Notes: generated from the letters alone by a model not told the origin. DNA of 64,000 nt from Sorex araneus (GCF_027595985.1 NC_073308.1:10067928-10131927), one strand, 5' to 3'. Counted from the stretch's first letter, positions 35,336 to 47,672 are shown. A program made the numbers and translations.

Positions 35336-35854
35336 AGTAAATTATCTTTTCGTTAATATTCATAATACTTTCATAAATGCTCTTATATTTAATTTTTGAT
35401 AGATATGGTTACTGGATATACATTTGAAATATTTTATTTCACATAACAAAGGCCTCATAGGCCTTTTTTTATTCAGAAATTTTATCATGCAATTCCACCA
35501 ATTAGCTTTTCAGTTTTGTAATGAGATATCGTACACATGACTAAGTAAATGAATGTAAGGAAGAATTCTCTATCTTTTATACTCATAGTTCCATGAGTTT
35601 GTCAATACTGCTATTAGTGGTTCTTACAATGGGAAGCTGCAAGTATAAGGTCAATGTGTCAACAGCATTGATTCTTCATAAATCTGTGGTGGCGGATTTG
35701 CTTTTGGCCTCTCTTCCTGGCTTAACCCTGATGACTTCTCCCTGCAGATCTCATCACCTTTCCTCAGAATCAGTCTCTATCCAAATCTCCTCTTTTCATT
35801 AGGACACAAGTTAAGTTATATTAAAGTCCATGCTTATGTTCTCATTTTATTTTA
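35336..35854. other. Intergenic DNA, no gene recognised
   Basis: Unique-looking AT-rich sequence; no repeat or gene identified. Confidence 0.5.
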
Positions 35855-36060
35855 TTAGCTTTTGGGGTTTGTGGTGACCCCTTGCCATGCTCAGGGATTA
35901 CTCTTGGCTCTGTTCAGGATACCGAAGAGCAAAACAAAACAAAACACTTCTGGCAGAACTCCGGTTACTGGTGATCAAAACAATCAGTGTGGTGACCCTG
36001 TGAATTTCTGGGCATCTGACCTGAGTTGTGTGCATTTAAAGAAAGAGCTTTAACTTCTGT
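35855..36060 (-). mobile_element. Degenerate SINE A-like copy
   Basis: TTTTGGGGTTTGTGGTGACCCC then CATGCTCAGGGATTACTCTTGG is the tail-side body of SINE A; the head side is scrambled. Confidence 0.5.
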
Positions 36061-36299
36061 ACTGTCTCTTTGGTTTCTAATGTTCTTATTTCAAACTTGC
36101 TACATACCTCTATTAAGACCTCTCTCCAAATAAAGCCATATTCTGGTGCTAGTTCAACATGTAGATTTTGAGAAACACAATCTTGCTTATAACAATATTT
36201 TTGCTTACCAATAATTTACCATAGTTAACTTTCTCAAAAGTTGGCACTTGTTTGACTGACATGCTCAGTAGACATGATTCATCTACATGAATCCTTAAA

Positions 36300-36510
36300 A
36301 TTTGGGACCAGAGAGATAGTTCAGCATATAAGGTGCTTGCCTTTCATAGACCCACCCTAGTTTGATCCCTGGTACCACATGTATCACCTGAGCCCTGCCA
36401 GGAATGATCTCTGAGCACAGAGTCCAGACACGATCCCTAAGCATAGAGCTAGAAGTAAGCCCTGAACACCTCTTGGTATATCCCCCAAACCAAAACATGC
36501 AAATAATAAA
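36300..36510 (+). mobile_element. Old SINE A, forward
   Basis: TGGGACCAGAGAGATAGTTCAGC head, AGTTTGATCCCTGG (B-box-like), and a duplicated GAGCACAGAG...ATCCCTAAGC body; diverged. Confidence 0.75.
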
Positions 36511-36542
36511 AACAAAATTTTGCTAAATAGCATCATTTTAGT

Positions 36543-36779
36543 ACTGTCACAGCGACAGCGGGTAGGGTGTTTGCCTTGCACACGGCAGACCCAGGTTCAA
36601 TTCTTCTGTCCCTCTCAGAGAGCCCGGCAAGCTACTGAGAATATCCTGCCATACAGCAGAGCCTGGCAAGATACACGTGGTGTATTTGATATGCCCAAAA
36701 CAGTAACAATAAGTCTCAAATGGAGACAATACTGGTGCCGGCTCCAGCAAATCGATGAACAACGGGACAACAGTGCTAC
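36543..36779 (+). mobile_element. SINE B, forward, with perfect target duplication
   Basis: A 14-bp duplication AGCATCATTTTAGT lies at 36529-36542 and 36780-36793. The head is shortened, starting ACTGTCACAGCGACAGCGGG. The body holds CAGAGAGCCCGGCAAGC and AGAGCCTGGCAAG. The tail holds GGAGACAATACTGG and GCAAATCGATGAACAACGGG, with a short CAACAGTGCTAC end and no poly(A). Confidence 0.93.
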
Positions 36780-36999
36780 AGCATCATTTTAGTTGCAGAG
36801 AATCTTCTCAAACAAGAATGAGAGTGAGAAATCATTAATTACTGACTCAGAAAAATTTGCTTTTCTAGGTTGGAAGTAAGTATCCTGAAGTGAAAGTTTT
36901 ATCATAAGTGCGGTCTTCAGAACCATTTTGTGTAATGATGTCTCTGTTAATACAAGGAGTTTGAAGCAATATTAATATTTTTTTCTTAAGTTAGAGGCT

Positions 37000-37110
37000 A
37001 ACCCCAGCTTGCATGTGACCTTGCATGTGGTTCCAAAGTATTGCCAGGAGTAATCTTTGAGTGTGGAACCAGAAGTGAGCCCTAAGTATTATCAAATGTG
37101 GCCCAACCTC
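37000..37110 (+). mobile_element. Old SINE A 3' part
   Basis: TTGCCAGGAGTAATCTTTGAGTG and CAGAAGTGAGCCCTAAG fit the SINE A body; the head is poorly preserved. Confidence 0.6.
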
Positions 37111-38525
37111 CTTCTTCAAGTAATCCTCTTACTTTCGAAGCATATTTTAATCCTGAATTATACCTCCGACTGCTTATTTGTATTACTCTGAGGTTTTGCC
37201 AATCCTCTCTTTAAGAGACATGGTAAGGGGGCAAAGAATCATATAATCAGGGTAACAGTGGTCTTTTATCTTAGATCCATGAAGTGATTATTCAAAGTTG
37301 GAGGTCATTGCCTCATGATTACAGATAAATTGCTAATCTTAAATGCTTTATAGTATTAAGTTTACATTTATAGATCCAATATTAAGTCTATGATGGGCTC
37401 AGACCCAAGAGGTTTTTCATCTTAAGAATAAGACATGCTCCTGCATTCACTGGGGTGTCCTTTTACTTCTCATAAAGCTGTGCATAGGAGGATGGAGCAA
37501 GACTATCCCTTTGCCCTGATCACTCAAGCACGAGGTAGCAGGCAGCTGGATTAAGGTCTTGTGCCTCAGAGTCCGTTGGAAATATCCGCACTAGCTAGTC
37601 TGAGGTTGATCATCCTGCCGCATCCCCTGCTCCCTTGGAAACCATGCTAAACGTGCTTGCCCACCTTATTCCCCTTTCCTCCTGGCCAATGAGGGGGCAT
37701 CATAGGGTGCTGTGCCTCCTTTCATTGAGAACTGTAACAAATTATCTTTGCATGGACCTTCACCTCCAGAACTGGTGGTTCCCTACACCTTGCACTTCTT
37801 GTGAATGTGCTATGTTTAAAGACACTACCATGCAGAATGGCAGCACAGCCTATGATCTGCGAACCTGAAGCAGACCATGACGGCACCACTTAATCTTCGG
37901 TTTCCTGCACCCTGTCAGTCCTGCCTAATCATCCCCAGGTGCTGCTAAGGTTTTCTAGCCTTAGTTCCCTTCATCCTTCAAAGCTCTCTTGTCTTTGGCT
38001 ACTATAAAGTCAGGCATAGTGTGTCGAGCTAAGCTGTGTCTGTGTTTGCCATGCTATGGAAGACAGAATTATCTGGTTTCACACGCATGACCTCAAGGAG
38101 CCAGTGGTTGCACTTATGATGCAGGAAAGACATGACTTCCCCTGGAGACTCATTCCTCTACACTTCAGAAGCACTCAGATGGAGAATTTTAATGGTGACA
38201 AAGAAATTTTATACTGAAATAATTAAGACCAAAATTAATTTTCCTAGGTCTTTGTTTCTATTTGAAAACATGCAAGAATTTTCAAATAAATACAATGATC
38301 GGTGAGTAAATAAAAGGATTATGTGTGTTTCATTCCCCTATTTCCTCAAATAAGTGAAATTTTGTCATTTAATGTTAATTTGGCATTACCAGTTGTGTGT
38401 AGGACAAAAAACACCATATTTTATATTCCTGAATTAAAACTTAAGAGTAAAATAATTGTGTTAGCTACCTTTCAACAGAGAAAATAAGTATTTAAGTCAT
38501 CTATTTGCCATTGCCTATATAAAGG
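37111..38525. other. Intergenic DNA, no gene recognised
   Basis: The part at about 37440-38110 is more GC-balanced than its surroundings and holds a 77-codon ORF (37635-37868), but I see no known domain. It might be an undescribed repeat or an exon-poor conserved region. Confidence 0.45.
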
Positions 38526-38542
38526 CTGATCAGATAATTCTT

Positions 38543-38972
38543 TTTTTTTATATAGATTTTTTTTTTAATTTTTTATTGTGGAAAGTTACAAAGTTACAAA
38601 GTTTTCAGGTTTAAATCTCAGTTATACAATGCTCGAATACCCATCCCTTCACCAGTGCTCATATTCCACCACCAAGAATCCCAGTATAGCTCCACCCCGC
38701 CCCCTCACACGCCAACCCCCCCCATGCCCCTGGCCCCCCCACCCTAAGCCCCCCCGCCTGTGTAACTAACAAATTTCACTTTACTTTCACTTTGATTGCA
38801 TACAATATTTCAACAAAACTCACTATTATTGTTTGGAGAGTCTCTCCCCTAAAGTCAGACCTGCTGAAAAGGAAGCATTAGATAATTTGTTTTCCATTGC
38901 TGAGGATGAAGAAGTATGAGGTCGAGTGACCACACTTAGTGGCCTCTCAGTTTTGGGTTTCTGTAATTTAGT
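38543..38972 (-). mobile_element. Young L1 3' end, reverse, very short
   Basis: A 430-bp insertion consisting only of L1 3' UTR. It is almost identical to 12520-12940 (ATTGTGGAAAGTTACAAAG, then ATACAATGCTCGAATACCC) apart from a few C-tract and point differences. A perfect 17-bp duplication CTGATCAGATAATTCTT lies at 38526-38542 and 38973-38989. Confidence 0.95.
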
Positions 38973-38989
38973 CTGATCAGATAATTCTT

Positions 38990-39658
38990 AAAATATCTGA
39001 CTGGGTATCAATTTTTGTGCATAGAGAAAAAAGCGTAGGTCTGGAGGGATCAAAAGACTTCTTAACTCAGTTATTGCAGTTGTGTGTATAGAGATGCTCC
39101 TACTGAATAAATAATTATTTTAGATTAAATAATTTAGTAATTTTGTCTATAAAATGCTAAAAATTAGTCATTTCAGATATCTACACACTTTAGGTTATGT
39201 TTTGTATGGATTAAGACTGAACCCATTTGTTCATAGTTTGGCTGACCTTTGTAATCTAATTGCTGTCAGATCTGATGGTTATAATAATTTTTAGAATGCT
39301 TAGTATTTCTGGTTATAATTAAATATGCATCCTTGCATTAAAATGTCAATGTTGCAACATTATTTTTATATTGTCTAAATAAATATCTTTAAGTGGGGGA
39401 TTATTATTCATTTTAGCAACAAGTTAAATTACTTTAGGCAGTCCAATTCTGATACATGCTTTTAAATAAGAACTTTAAAAAATAAAAAATATTCTAAAAA
39501 TATATAATATTTTATTCTTTTTTTCATATCTTTTTCACTTCCTGCTTCTATCTTTTCTTCATTTTATTTCCTTAATATAAGCCTAAAATAAAATGTTAAG
39601 CAGGAGAATATGAAGTCAAGAATATCATTGGTATTTGTTCAAATTGAGATATGGCAGT
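38990..39658. other. Intergenic DNA, AT-rich, no gene
   Basis: Nothing recognisable on either strand. Confidence 0.55.
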
Positions 39659-39669
39659 CAACATTTAGC

Positions 39670-39841
39670 TTTTTTTTTCTTTTTGGGTCACACCCGGCGA
39701 TGCTCAGGGGTTACTCCTGGCTCTGCACTCAGGAATCACTCCTGGCGGTGCTCAGGGGACCATATAGGATGCTGGGAATCAAACCTGGGTTGGCTGCGTG
39801 CAAGGCAAACGCACTACCCACTGTGCTATCACTCCAGCCCC
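39670..39841 (-). mobile_element. SINE A, reverse, young
   Basis: T-rich tail then TTTTTGGGTCACACCCGGCG, a GGGGTTACTCCTGGCTCTGC body and a head ending GTGCTATCACTCCAGCCC. A 14-bp duplication with one mismatch (CAACATTT, A or G, GCTTT) lies at 39659-39672 and 39842-39855. Confidence 0.95.
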
Positions 39842-39855
39842 CAACATTTGGCTTT

Positions 39856-41075
39856 ATTTAGAAGAAATAGCATAGTATTTGAGTTTCCAAATTTAGCAAA
39901 TAGAAATATAGGATTAGAAATATTAGATAAAATTTCATCTAATACCTATGGCCCATAGAATATTTAGGAAATAACACCGCGACATTTTCCTACATTTTTG
40001 GATGACTAGAAACATCTGGATTAACTGAACATCCTGTATTTTGTCTTGAAGCAAATACAAGATTACATGTGTTCCTAGTTTTAACTGCATTGAACTTGCA
40101 CATCATTGTTGTGGTGACCATACTTCTCTGAACTCAGTAACTCAGGAGTGTGTGAGTCTCTTGGAGCTGCCAGAGCACTAGGGGCATCATGAGTCCAGGT
40201 GCTCTTCCTTGTCCCCAGGTCCCTGACATCCTAGTGTCCTCTCTATGCACCGGCATCTTTCTCTCTAGCAGCTTAACAATTTTGCCCTGTACAGGACCCC
40301 AGGAACTGTGCCCACCTTGCAGACAATGTTTTCTGCATACTTTTTTTTTTCATCTCTGCAAGGGAGTAAAGCATGTAAATTAGAAACAGGCTGTTGACCT
40401 CTTGCCACTGTAAGAATAATGTTTCACTAACAGAAGATTTAAGGCAGATTAAAGATGTGCTCTGAATTCTAATGGGAATTTGCTTTTATTAAACTTAAGT
40501 TTTGGTCTCATTTCACTGCTCAGCTTCAAGAGCAAAAAATAATAATAAAATAAGGGATTTCAACTTAAGTAATTTTCTGCAATTAAAGTTTTCTGGAATT
40601 TTAAAAAGCCCTATTATATTGGCATTTGCCAAATATAAATGCATTTTCCATTAACTCAGCCAAGAGGAGTATACTTGCCATCAGACCTTAAAGGGCCGAT
40701 TCTTTAGCAGAAAAATCAGGGTTCTCATTCTGATCCGTTTTGACTAAAATTTTCAGGATAGGGTCTTCTTTTAGGGGTTCTGAGAGTACAAAATCCTCCG
40801 TGGGTCCTTTCTCACATATATTTTCAAAAATAAGAAGCTCAGAAGTAGAATAAGAATCAGGGGATATGTAATTTTACAACAGCAAGAATGATGCATTCCA
40901 CGAATGCACTGTCCAGGCACACATCTAGGATCTGATGTCAATATCTGGCTGCATAAATGGCCTCAATCTACGTCTGTGGTCTCAGGTTCCCCGGAGAATC
41001 TGTATAAGATCAAGTTGGAGATGGGAAATTCCTGCCTAACCTAATTGGGTTTCATTTACTTCTAAGTGGAGAATT
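39856..41075. other. Intergenic DNA, no gene recognised
   Basis: A CT-rich stretch at 40190-40380 gives a 64-codon ORF without family resemblance. Otherwise AT-rich unique DNA. Confidence 0.5.
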
Positions 41076-41085
41076 TTATTATGTA

Positions 41086-41262
41086 TTTTTTTTTTTTGGT
41101 TTTTGGATCACACCCGGCGATGCACAGGGGTTACTCCTGACTCTGCACTCAGGAATTACTCCTGCCAGTGCTCAGGGGACCATATGGGATGCTGGGATTT
41201 GAACCCGGGTCGGCCGCGTGCAAGGCAAATGCCCTACCCGCTATGCTATCACTCCAGCCCCC
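41086..41262 (-). mobile_element. SINE A, reverse, young
   Basis: T-rich tail, GGATCACACCCGGCGATGC, complete body and a head with GGGTCGGCCGCGTGCAAGG ending CACTCCAGCCC. A 10-bp duplication TTATTATGTA lies at 41076-41085 and 41263-41272. Confidence 0.95.
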
Positions 41263-41272
41263 TTATTATGTA

Positions 41273-41807
41273 ATTTTTGAACGTCATCATATACATGATT
41301 CTACTATTCTATAGTAAAAGTACAGAACAGTTGGAGTAGTAATATCATGTATAAAAAAGATGTTCTGACACACTCATGTACATCCTGACTCACTGATGAG
41401 AATGCTGAGTCCCAACGATGGAATATGGTTTGTAGAATTTATCAACCAGGGCTATATGGTCCTGTGGGCCCCAGGATATCCCAACAGGCCTTAGGTGAAA
41501 AGTGTATAAATAAGGCGCAAGACTGGTGTAGGGGCACAATGAGTAGGACAGGGGAAACAAGAAGGAAAGAAAGTAATAAGGAGACCTCACCTAGAAAAAG
41601 GTCAGGGACGAGAAACACAATTCTACGGCAATGTGATTAGTGACAGGCAGGTTGGGACTAGGCTTTGGTGTGTGATGCAGCATGACCAGTTTCTGATGGA
41701 CCCCAAATGACTCGTTCTGTCTGTATCAAACTTTGTCCCACAACATCCACCTAATAATACATAGAAAACGCTAAATTAATTTGCTGGTGATTTAATTTGG
41801 TTTGAGG
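41273..41807. other. Intergenic DNA, no gene recognised
   Basis: A TATAAATAAGGCG near 41506 resembles a TATA box, and the surrounding 41430-41710 differs in composition from its flanks. It might be an unrecognised LTR, but no ends were found. Confidence 0.4.
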
Positions 41808-41810
41808 CCA

Positions 41811-41966
41811 TTTTTGTTTGTTTGCCTTGGGGCCACACCTGGTGGTGCTCAGGGGTTACTCCTGGCTCTTCACTCAGAAATCACTCCTGGCAGTGCCCAG
41901 GGGACCATATGGGATGCTGGGAATTAGACTAGGGTTGGCCTTGTGCAAAGCACATACTGCTCCAGT
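41811..41966 (-). mobile_element. SINE A, reverse
   Basis: CTTGGGGCCACACCTGGTGG, GGGGTTACTCCTGGCTCTTC and CATATGGGATGCTGGG; the head is shortened before TGCTCCAG. Confidence 0.9.
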
Positions 41967-42498
41967 TTTGAGGATTTTTTTCATTAATGTAAAAATTTGG
42001 TAGTCCTAAGAAAAATAGAATTTTTTTTAATTCTAGTGTTCCCAAGAATGATTGAAAAGTTTTGAAATTTATCATAAAATAATTATATATGTATAATTAT
42101 TGAAAATTATTGAAAATCCAATTATTGGAGCAGTAAGTAAGTGACTCAAATGAACTCTGTTCGAAATTGAATGCTAGGAAATCAGCCTTTGCTATCCATG
42201 GAGGGGAAGTTATCTCTACTTACACAATTCAGCCTATGTGTTGACGTCTGAATCCAGAAGCGCACCAAAACATCTCTTCTATATGCAATCCTGGTAAAAA
42301 GCGAACCAACAAGAGTCCTGCCAGCATGTGGGGTGAGCACAAGTTAGCTGTGTTTTATCATGTGCCTGCTCTGTGCTTCAGTTTGCACAAATGTGAAATA
42401 ACAAAGAGGCCTACTTTTTAGGGTTTGTGAGGTTTGTGAGGTTGATATATATAAGATATATTGAACATTATCTAGCAGAAGCTTATTACTATATTGGT
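41967..42498. other. Intergenic DNA, no gene recognised
   Basis: AT-rich sequence; no gene or repeat identified. Confidence 0.5.
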
Positions 42499-42510
42499 GA
42501 TCATTACATT

Positions 42511-42732
42511 TCACTGTCACTCTCATCGATTTGTTCGAGCAGGCACCAGTAACATCTCTCACTGAGAGACTTATTGTTACTGTTTTTGGTATATCCAATA
42601 TGCACGGGTAGCTTGCCAGGCTCTGCCAGGTGGGCTCGATACTCTCGGTAGCTTGCCAGGCTCTCTGAGAGGGGCGGAGGAATCAAACTTGGGTCGGCCT
42701 TGTGAAAGGTGAAAATCCAAAGGCTGTGTTAG
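42511..42732 (-). mobile_element. SINE B, reverse, with perfect target duplication
   Basis: A 12-bp duplication GATCATTACATT lies at 42499-42510 and 42733-42744. The tail reads CACTGTCACTCTCATCG then CACCAGTAACATCTC. The head is degraded after GGGTCGGCCTTGTGAAAGG. Confidence 0.92.
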
Positions 42733-44195
42733 GATCATTACATTAAACAATTTATTATATATTAATCTTATACAACATTGGCCACCACTTAGTGAAATAC
42801 TTTGTAAAGATTATTATTAAGAAGATGCTAAATCCTCTGTGTTTTCCTGGAATGAAAAGAAAGTGTGAAAACCAACTGGGAAATTCAATTATCATAGCTG
42901 TAAGTAGGAGACTTATCCATTCTCTGTTCTGGATAACTGGCCAAAAGCAAACCATAGATTATTTTTATTTTAAATTTTTTTTTATTGAATCACCATAAGA
43001 TATAGTCACCAGCTTTCATTTTCGAGTTACATTCACACAATAACCAAACACCCATCCCTCCACCAGTGCACATTCTCCACCACCAATATCCCCAGATTAT
43101 CCCCCCTTTCCCACCTTCCTACTGCTTCCATGGCAGACAATATTCCCCATACTTTCTCTCTACTTTTGGGCATTATGGTTTGCAATATTGATACCGAGAG
43201 GTTATCATGTTTGGTCTTTTATCTACTTTCAGCTCATATCTCCCATCCCCACCAATTCCTCCAAACATCGTTTTCTTAGTGATCTCTTCTATATTCCAGC
43301 TGCCTTCTCCCCCAGCTCACAAGGCAGGCTTCCAACCATGAAGCAATCTTCTTGGCCCTTGTACCTACTGTCCTTGAGTGTCAGTGTAAATTATGTTATT
43401 TTATACTCCACAAATGAGTGCAGTCCTTCTATTTCTGTCCCTCACTTCCTGACTCATTTTACTTAGCATGATACTTTCCATTTCTATGAACTTATAAGCA
43501 AATTTCATGAGTTCATCTCTCCTAACAGCTGCATAGTATTCCACTTTGCAAATGTACCAAAGTTTTTTTTTTTTCCCCACAGATTTTTTAGCCAGTCATT
43601 TTTTCTCAGGCACATGGGTTGATTCCAGATTTTGGCTATTGTGAACAGTGCTGCAATGAACATATAGGTACAGATGTCATTTCTATGGTGCTTTTTTGCA
43701 ACCCGCGGGGTATACTCACAAAAGTGGTATTAAGGGGTCATTTGGAAGCTCAATTTCTACAATTTCTAGTTTTTGAAGGACTGTCTAAATTGTTTTCCAG
43801 AAAGGCTGGACAGTTGGCATTCCATCAACAGTGACAGAGTGTCCCTTTTTCCCCACATCCATACCAACACTGGTTATTTTTGTTCTTTTGAATGTGAGCC
43901 AGTCTCTGTGGTGTGAGATGGTATCTCATTGTTCTGATTTGCATCTCCCTGATTACTAACCATGTGCAGCATTTTTTATGTGCCTTTTGGCCATCTGTAT
44001 TTCTATTTTGAGAAAGCTTCTGTTCATTTCTTCTCCCCGTTTTTTTTTGATGGGGTTGGAAGTTTTTTTTTCTTTTTGTACAATTCTACTAGTGTTTTGT
44101 ATATCCTGGTTATTAATCTTTTATCAGATGGGTATTGGGTAAATATTCTTTCCCATTCGGTGGGCTTTCTCTATATTTTAGTCATCGTTTCTTTT

Positions 44196-44362
44196 TTTTT
44201 CTTTTTTGGGACACCCAGTGATGCTCAGGGGTTACTCCTGGCTCTGCACTCAGGAATTACTCCTGGCGTTACTCAGGGGACCATATGGGATGCTGGGAAT
44301 CGAACCCAGGTCAGTCGTGTGCAAGGCAAATGCCCTACCTGCCATGCTATTGCTCCAGGCCC
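44196..44362 (-). mobile_element. SINE A, reverse, inside an L1
   Basis: Complete reverse copy with a T-rich tail and a head ending GCTATTGCTCCAGGCC. A 16-bp duplication with two mismatches (AGTCATCG/AGTCACTG, then TTTCTTTT) lies at 44180-44195 and 44363-44378. Confidence 0.94.
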
Positions 44363-46164
44363 AGTCACTGTTTCTTTTAAAGTGCAGAAGCTTCTTAGTT
44401 TGTTGTAGTCCTATTTGTTTATGTTTGATGTTTCATCCTTAACGATGCTTTTAGCTTGAATGTCATGGAGGGTTCTGCCTACAATTTTCTCCATGTAATT
44501 TATGGATTCAGGTCTGATATTGAGGTCTTTAATCCACTTTGATCTGACTTTTGTACCTGGCATTAGACAGAAGTCAGATTTTTTTTTTTTTGCAGGTAAC
44601 TATCCAGTTTTCTCAGCACCACTTGTTGAGGAGGCTTTCCTTGTTCCACTTCACATTACTTGCTCCATTGTCAAAGATTAAGTGGTTTTTGAGTCTGTCA
44701 CAGAATGCTCAACTCTGTTCCATTGGCCTGCAATCTGTTTCTAGCGCAATACCATGCTGTTTTAGTTATTACTGTTTTTTAGTACAGTTAGTACAGTTTG
44801 AAGTTGGGTAAGGTGATGCCATCCATCTTCTTTCTCCCAAGAATTTCTTTAGAGCAGAAATTAATGAGATAGAAACCAAAAAAAATCTGAAAAATCAATG
44901 ATACCAAGAGCTGGTTCTTTGAGACAATAAACAATATCAATAAACCTCTAGCAAGACTCACAAAGAAAGGGAGAGAGAAAACCCTATTCAAATGAATCAG
45001 AGATGAAAATGGGGACATCACAACGGAAACTACAGAAACTTAAATGATCCTCAGGGATTACTTTGAGAAGCTTTATGCCACGAAACAAGAATAAGGAAAT
45101 AGATATATTCCTGAATTCTTATAGCCTCCCTAGGCTGAACCAAGAAGATATGAAATACCTCAACAGATCTATTACCATCAAGGAAATTGAAATGGTAATA
45201 AAATGTCTCCCCAAACACAAAAGTCCTGGTCCAGATGGATTCTCTAGTGGATTTACTTCCAAATCTTTAGAGGACCTACTTCCAATCCCTTTTTAGCTTT
45301 TACGGGAAATTTGAAGTATCAGAAACACTTCCAAACAATTTCTATGAAACAAGTATCACCCTGATACCAAAAGCAGACAAAGACATCACAAAGAAAGAGG
45401 ATTATAGGCCTATATCCCTGAATATAGACACAAAGATTCTCAACAAAATCCTAGCAAATAGAATCCAAGGACTCATCAAAAAGATCAAACACCATGACCA
45501 AATAGGATTCATCGTGGGGATGTAAGAATGGTTTAACATTTGAAAATTTCACTAAAATCGGCATTGGAGGAACTTTCCTCAATTTAGTCAAAGCCATCTA
45601 CCACAAGTCCATGGCAAGCATCATTCTCAATGGGGAAAAACTAAAAGCCTTCCCTCTAAGATAGGGCACAAGACAAGGTTTCCCCCTTTCGCCACTCCTA
45701 TTCAATATATTACTGTAATTACTGGCAATAGCAGTTAGGCAAGAAAGAAGGGCATACAGATAGGAAAGGAAGAGGTCAAGCTATCACTCTTTGCAAATGA
45801 TATGATACTATACTTAGAAAATCCTAAAGATTCTACAAAAAAAACCTCCTAGAAACAAAAGGTCTGTACAGTAAAAAATATTTGCGTATACAAATAATGA
45901 AAGAGAAGAAAGAGACATTAAAAAAACTCCTGTTCACACTAGTATTTCAGAATATCAAGTACTTTGGAATCAGCTTAACCAAAGAGGTAAAGGACCTATA
46001 CAAGGAAAATTTCAAAACACTACTTCAATAAATAAAAGAGGACACTAGGAAATGGACACCAATCCCCTACTCATGGATAGGGAGGATTAACATTATCAAA
46101 ATGGCAATAGTCCCCAAAGCACTATACAGATTTAATGCGGTTCTATCAGTATACCTATAAAAAT

Positions 46165-47213
46165 CATCTGCCAGGGGGTGACCGAGGGAAGAGCCCCAGC
46201 AGCTCTCCCTGTTGGCCGCCTCCTGGGTTTCCGGAGTTCGTTCCCAGGCCGCTCACCAAGCCGGAGCAGCCCGGTCCATGGGGCAGACAAAAGAGGAAAC
46301 CAAGCCAGTTGATTGATCAGTTGCCATTTATTCCATTCTCTTCTGCCTATCTCTCTGCTTCTCTCCCAGCTCTCAATCTCTCCTCTCTCAGCATTCTCCT
46401 CCACTTGTCTCTCTGCCTCTTGTCTCTCTCCACTTTGCCCTCTAGGCTACTCAGTCAGGTAGCAAAATCAACATAAGAAAGTTCTTCCTAAGGGCTGCCA
46501 GGTTCAAAGGCATCTCTATGTAGGGGCATTCCAGAGCCCTTCCAGACTGCCAGCAGGCAAAATACCTCTTGGTGTTTTTCTCCTTTCCTTAGTCCAAACA
46601 CTCATTAACATCTTAATACTAGTTATTTTTGTATGGACATAGTAAGAAATACATTGAGGCTTGTAAGGCAGCTCTCTTGGGAACATCTTGCCACAGACTC
46701 AGACCACAACACTCAGGCCAAATTAATCATTCCTCACCCTAGAAGGGTCTGAATCTAGTTATTACTGTTTGGATCATGACAGCATTTGTCTATGGCGAAG
46801 CTCTTAACTTATAGTTAAGTATTAAGCACTTTGGTCAGGCCCATCTCGATGCCAGGGTAGCACACAACTTACCACTTGCCCTGGGTCCATCCCATTTCTC
46901 ATTGGGACCCTGCTTTTGGTGGTGCTAGGAAGTAAGGGCAGCTGAGGCTTAGGTCGAGAGAACAGATGCCCAGGAGGAAAATAACATGTAAAGTCAAATG
47001 ACTCCCAGGTTACAAAAGCATAGCATTTGCTGCAGTCTTCCTGTGTCCATACAGAAAGAAATGGCTCTGAATAAACTATGCAAAGGACTCAAGGAGAAGA
47101 GAAAAACAATATTTACAAGTCAACAGAGCACAAAAAAGAAGTTACAAATAAACACAGAGGAAAGTTCCCAATAAACCTAAACTACCTGAGGTTATGTTAT
47201 CCTACATATACCC
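46165..47213 (-). mobile_element. LTR-like repeat (candidate solo ERV LTR), copy 2
   Basis: It interrupts the right arm of the twin-primed L1 between TATCAGTATACCTAT and TATACCCATGACATTT, giving a short TATACC-type duplication. On the minus strand it starts TGTAGGATAACATAACC and holds GAATGGAATAAATGGC (polyadenylation signal) followed by pyrimidine-rich sequence. It is homologous to 993-1859. The last bases do not end in CA, so the 3' boundary is uncertain. Confidence 0.65.
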
Positions 47214-47291
47214 ATGACATTTTTCAAAGAAATAGACAAAACACTCCTGAAATTCATATGGAAAAATAACTCCACGTGAATAGCAAACCAT

Positions 47292-47658
47292 TAATTTTCA
47301 ATCTGCAAGGGGTCATGTTCATTTTCTTTTCCAGGCCTCACCTTGCCTCTAGAGGCACTGAATTTTCTTCAAAAGGTGCTAATCCTCTTTCACAAAGCTT
47401 TTCATGTTGAAGTCTCAATTTTTACAGATACATTGCCTGAAATTGAACTAAATTCCCAGAGACAAAATATTAGGTTTCTGGAGACAGGGTACATAGGCTG
47501 AGGTTGGAGACCCCAGGGGCTCATGAAGTGTTGAAAACTTCTGATCTATCACCTTGCTTATAGCTGCTGGTTTGTGTGCAGAACTGATGCTGGTACACAG
47601 GTATAGAATTGTTGAAGAATATTAGTCCAGGGTGAATACTGTGCCTAGAAGAACAATT
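47292..47658. other. Intergenic DNA, no gene recognised
   Basis: Unique-looking sequence; nothing recognised. Confidence 0.5.
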
Positions 47659-47672
47659 AAGATAAATTTGTC

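Larger units (their letters stand above)
42956..47281. mobile_element. Twin-primed (5'-inverted) L1 carrying two later insertions
   Basis: The left part (42956-44850) is an L1 3' end in reverse: poly(T), 3' UTR and ORF2 C-terminus. The right part (44851-46164 and 47214-47281) is the adjoining upstream ORF2 segment in forward orientation (GPDGFSSGF near 45230, [14 protein letters not shown] near 45430), ending near AAATAACTCCACG. The parent breakpoints fall within a few tens of bases of each other. A 10-bp duplication AGCAAACCAT lies at 42946-42955 and 47282-47291. A SINE A (44196-44362) and an LTR-like block (46165-47213) inserted later. Confidence 0.92.

Noticed and set aside
37635-37868. 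77-codon ORF with several Cys residues
   Set aside because: No start context, domain or repeat relationship supports a gene.
41430-41710. TATAAATAAGGCG and neighbouring sequence as a possible LTR
   Set aside because: No TG...CA ends, no target duplication, and no second copy in the window.
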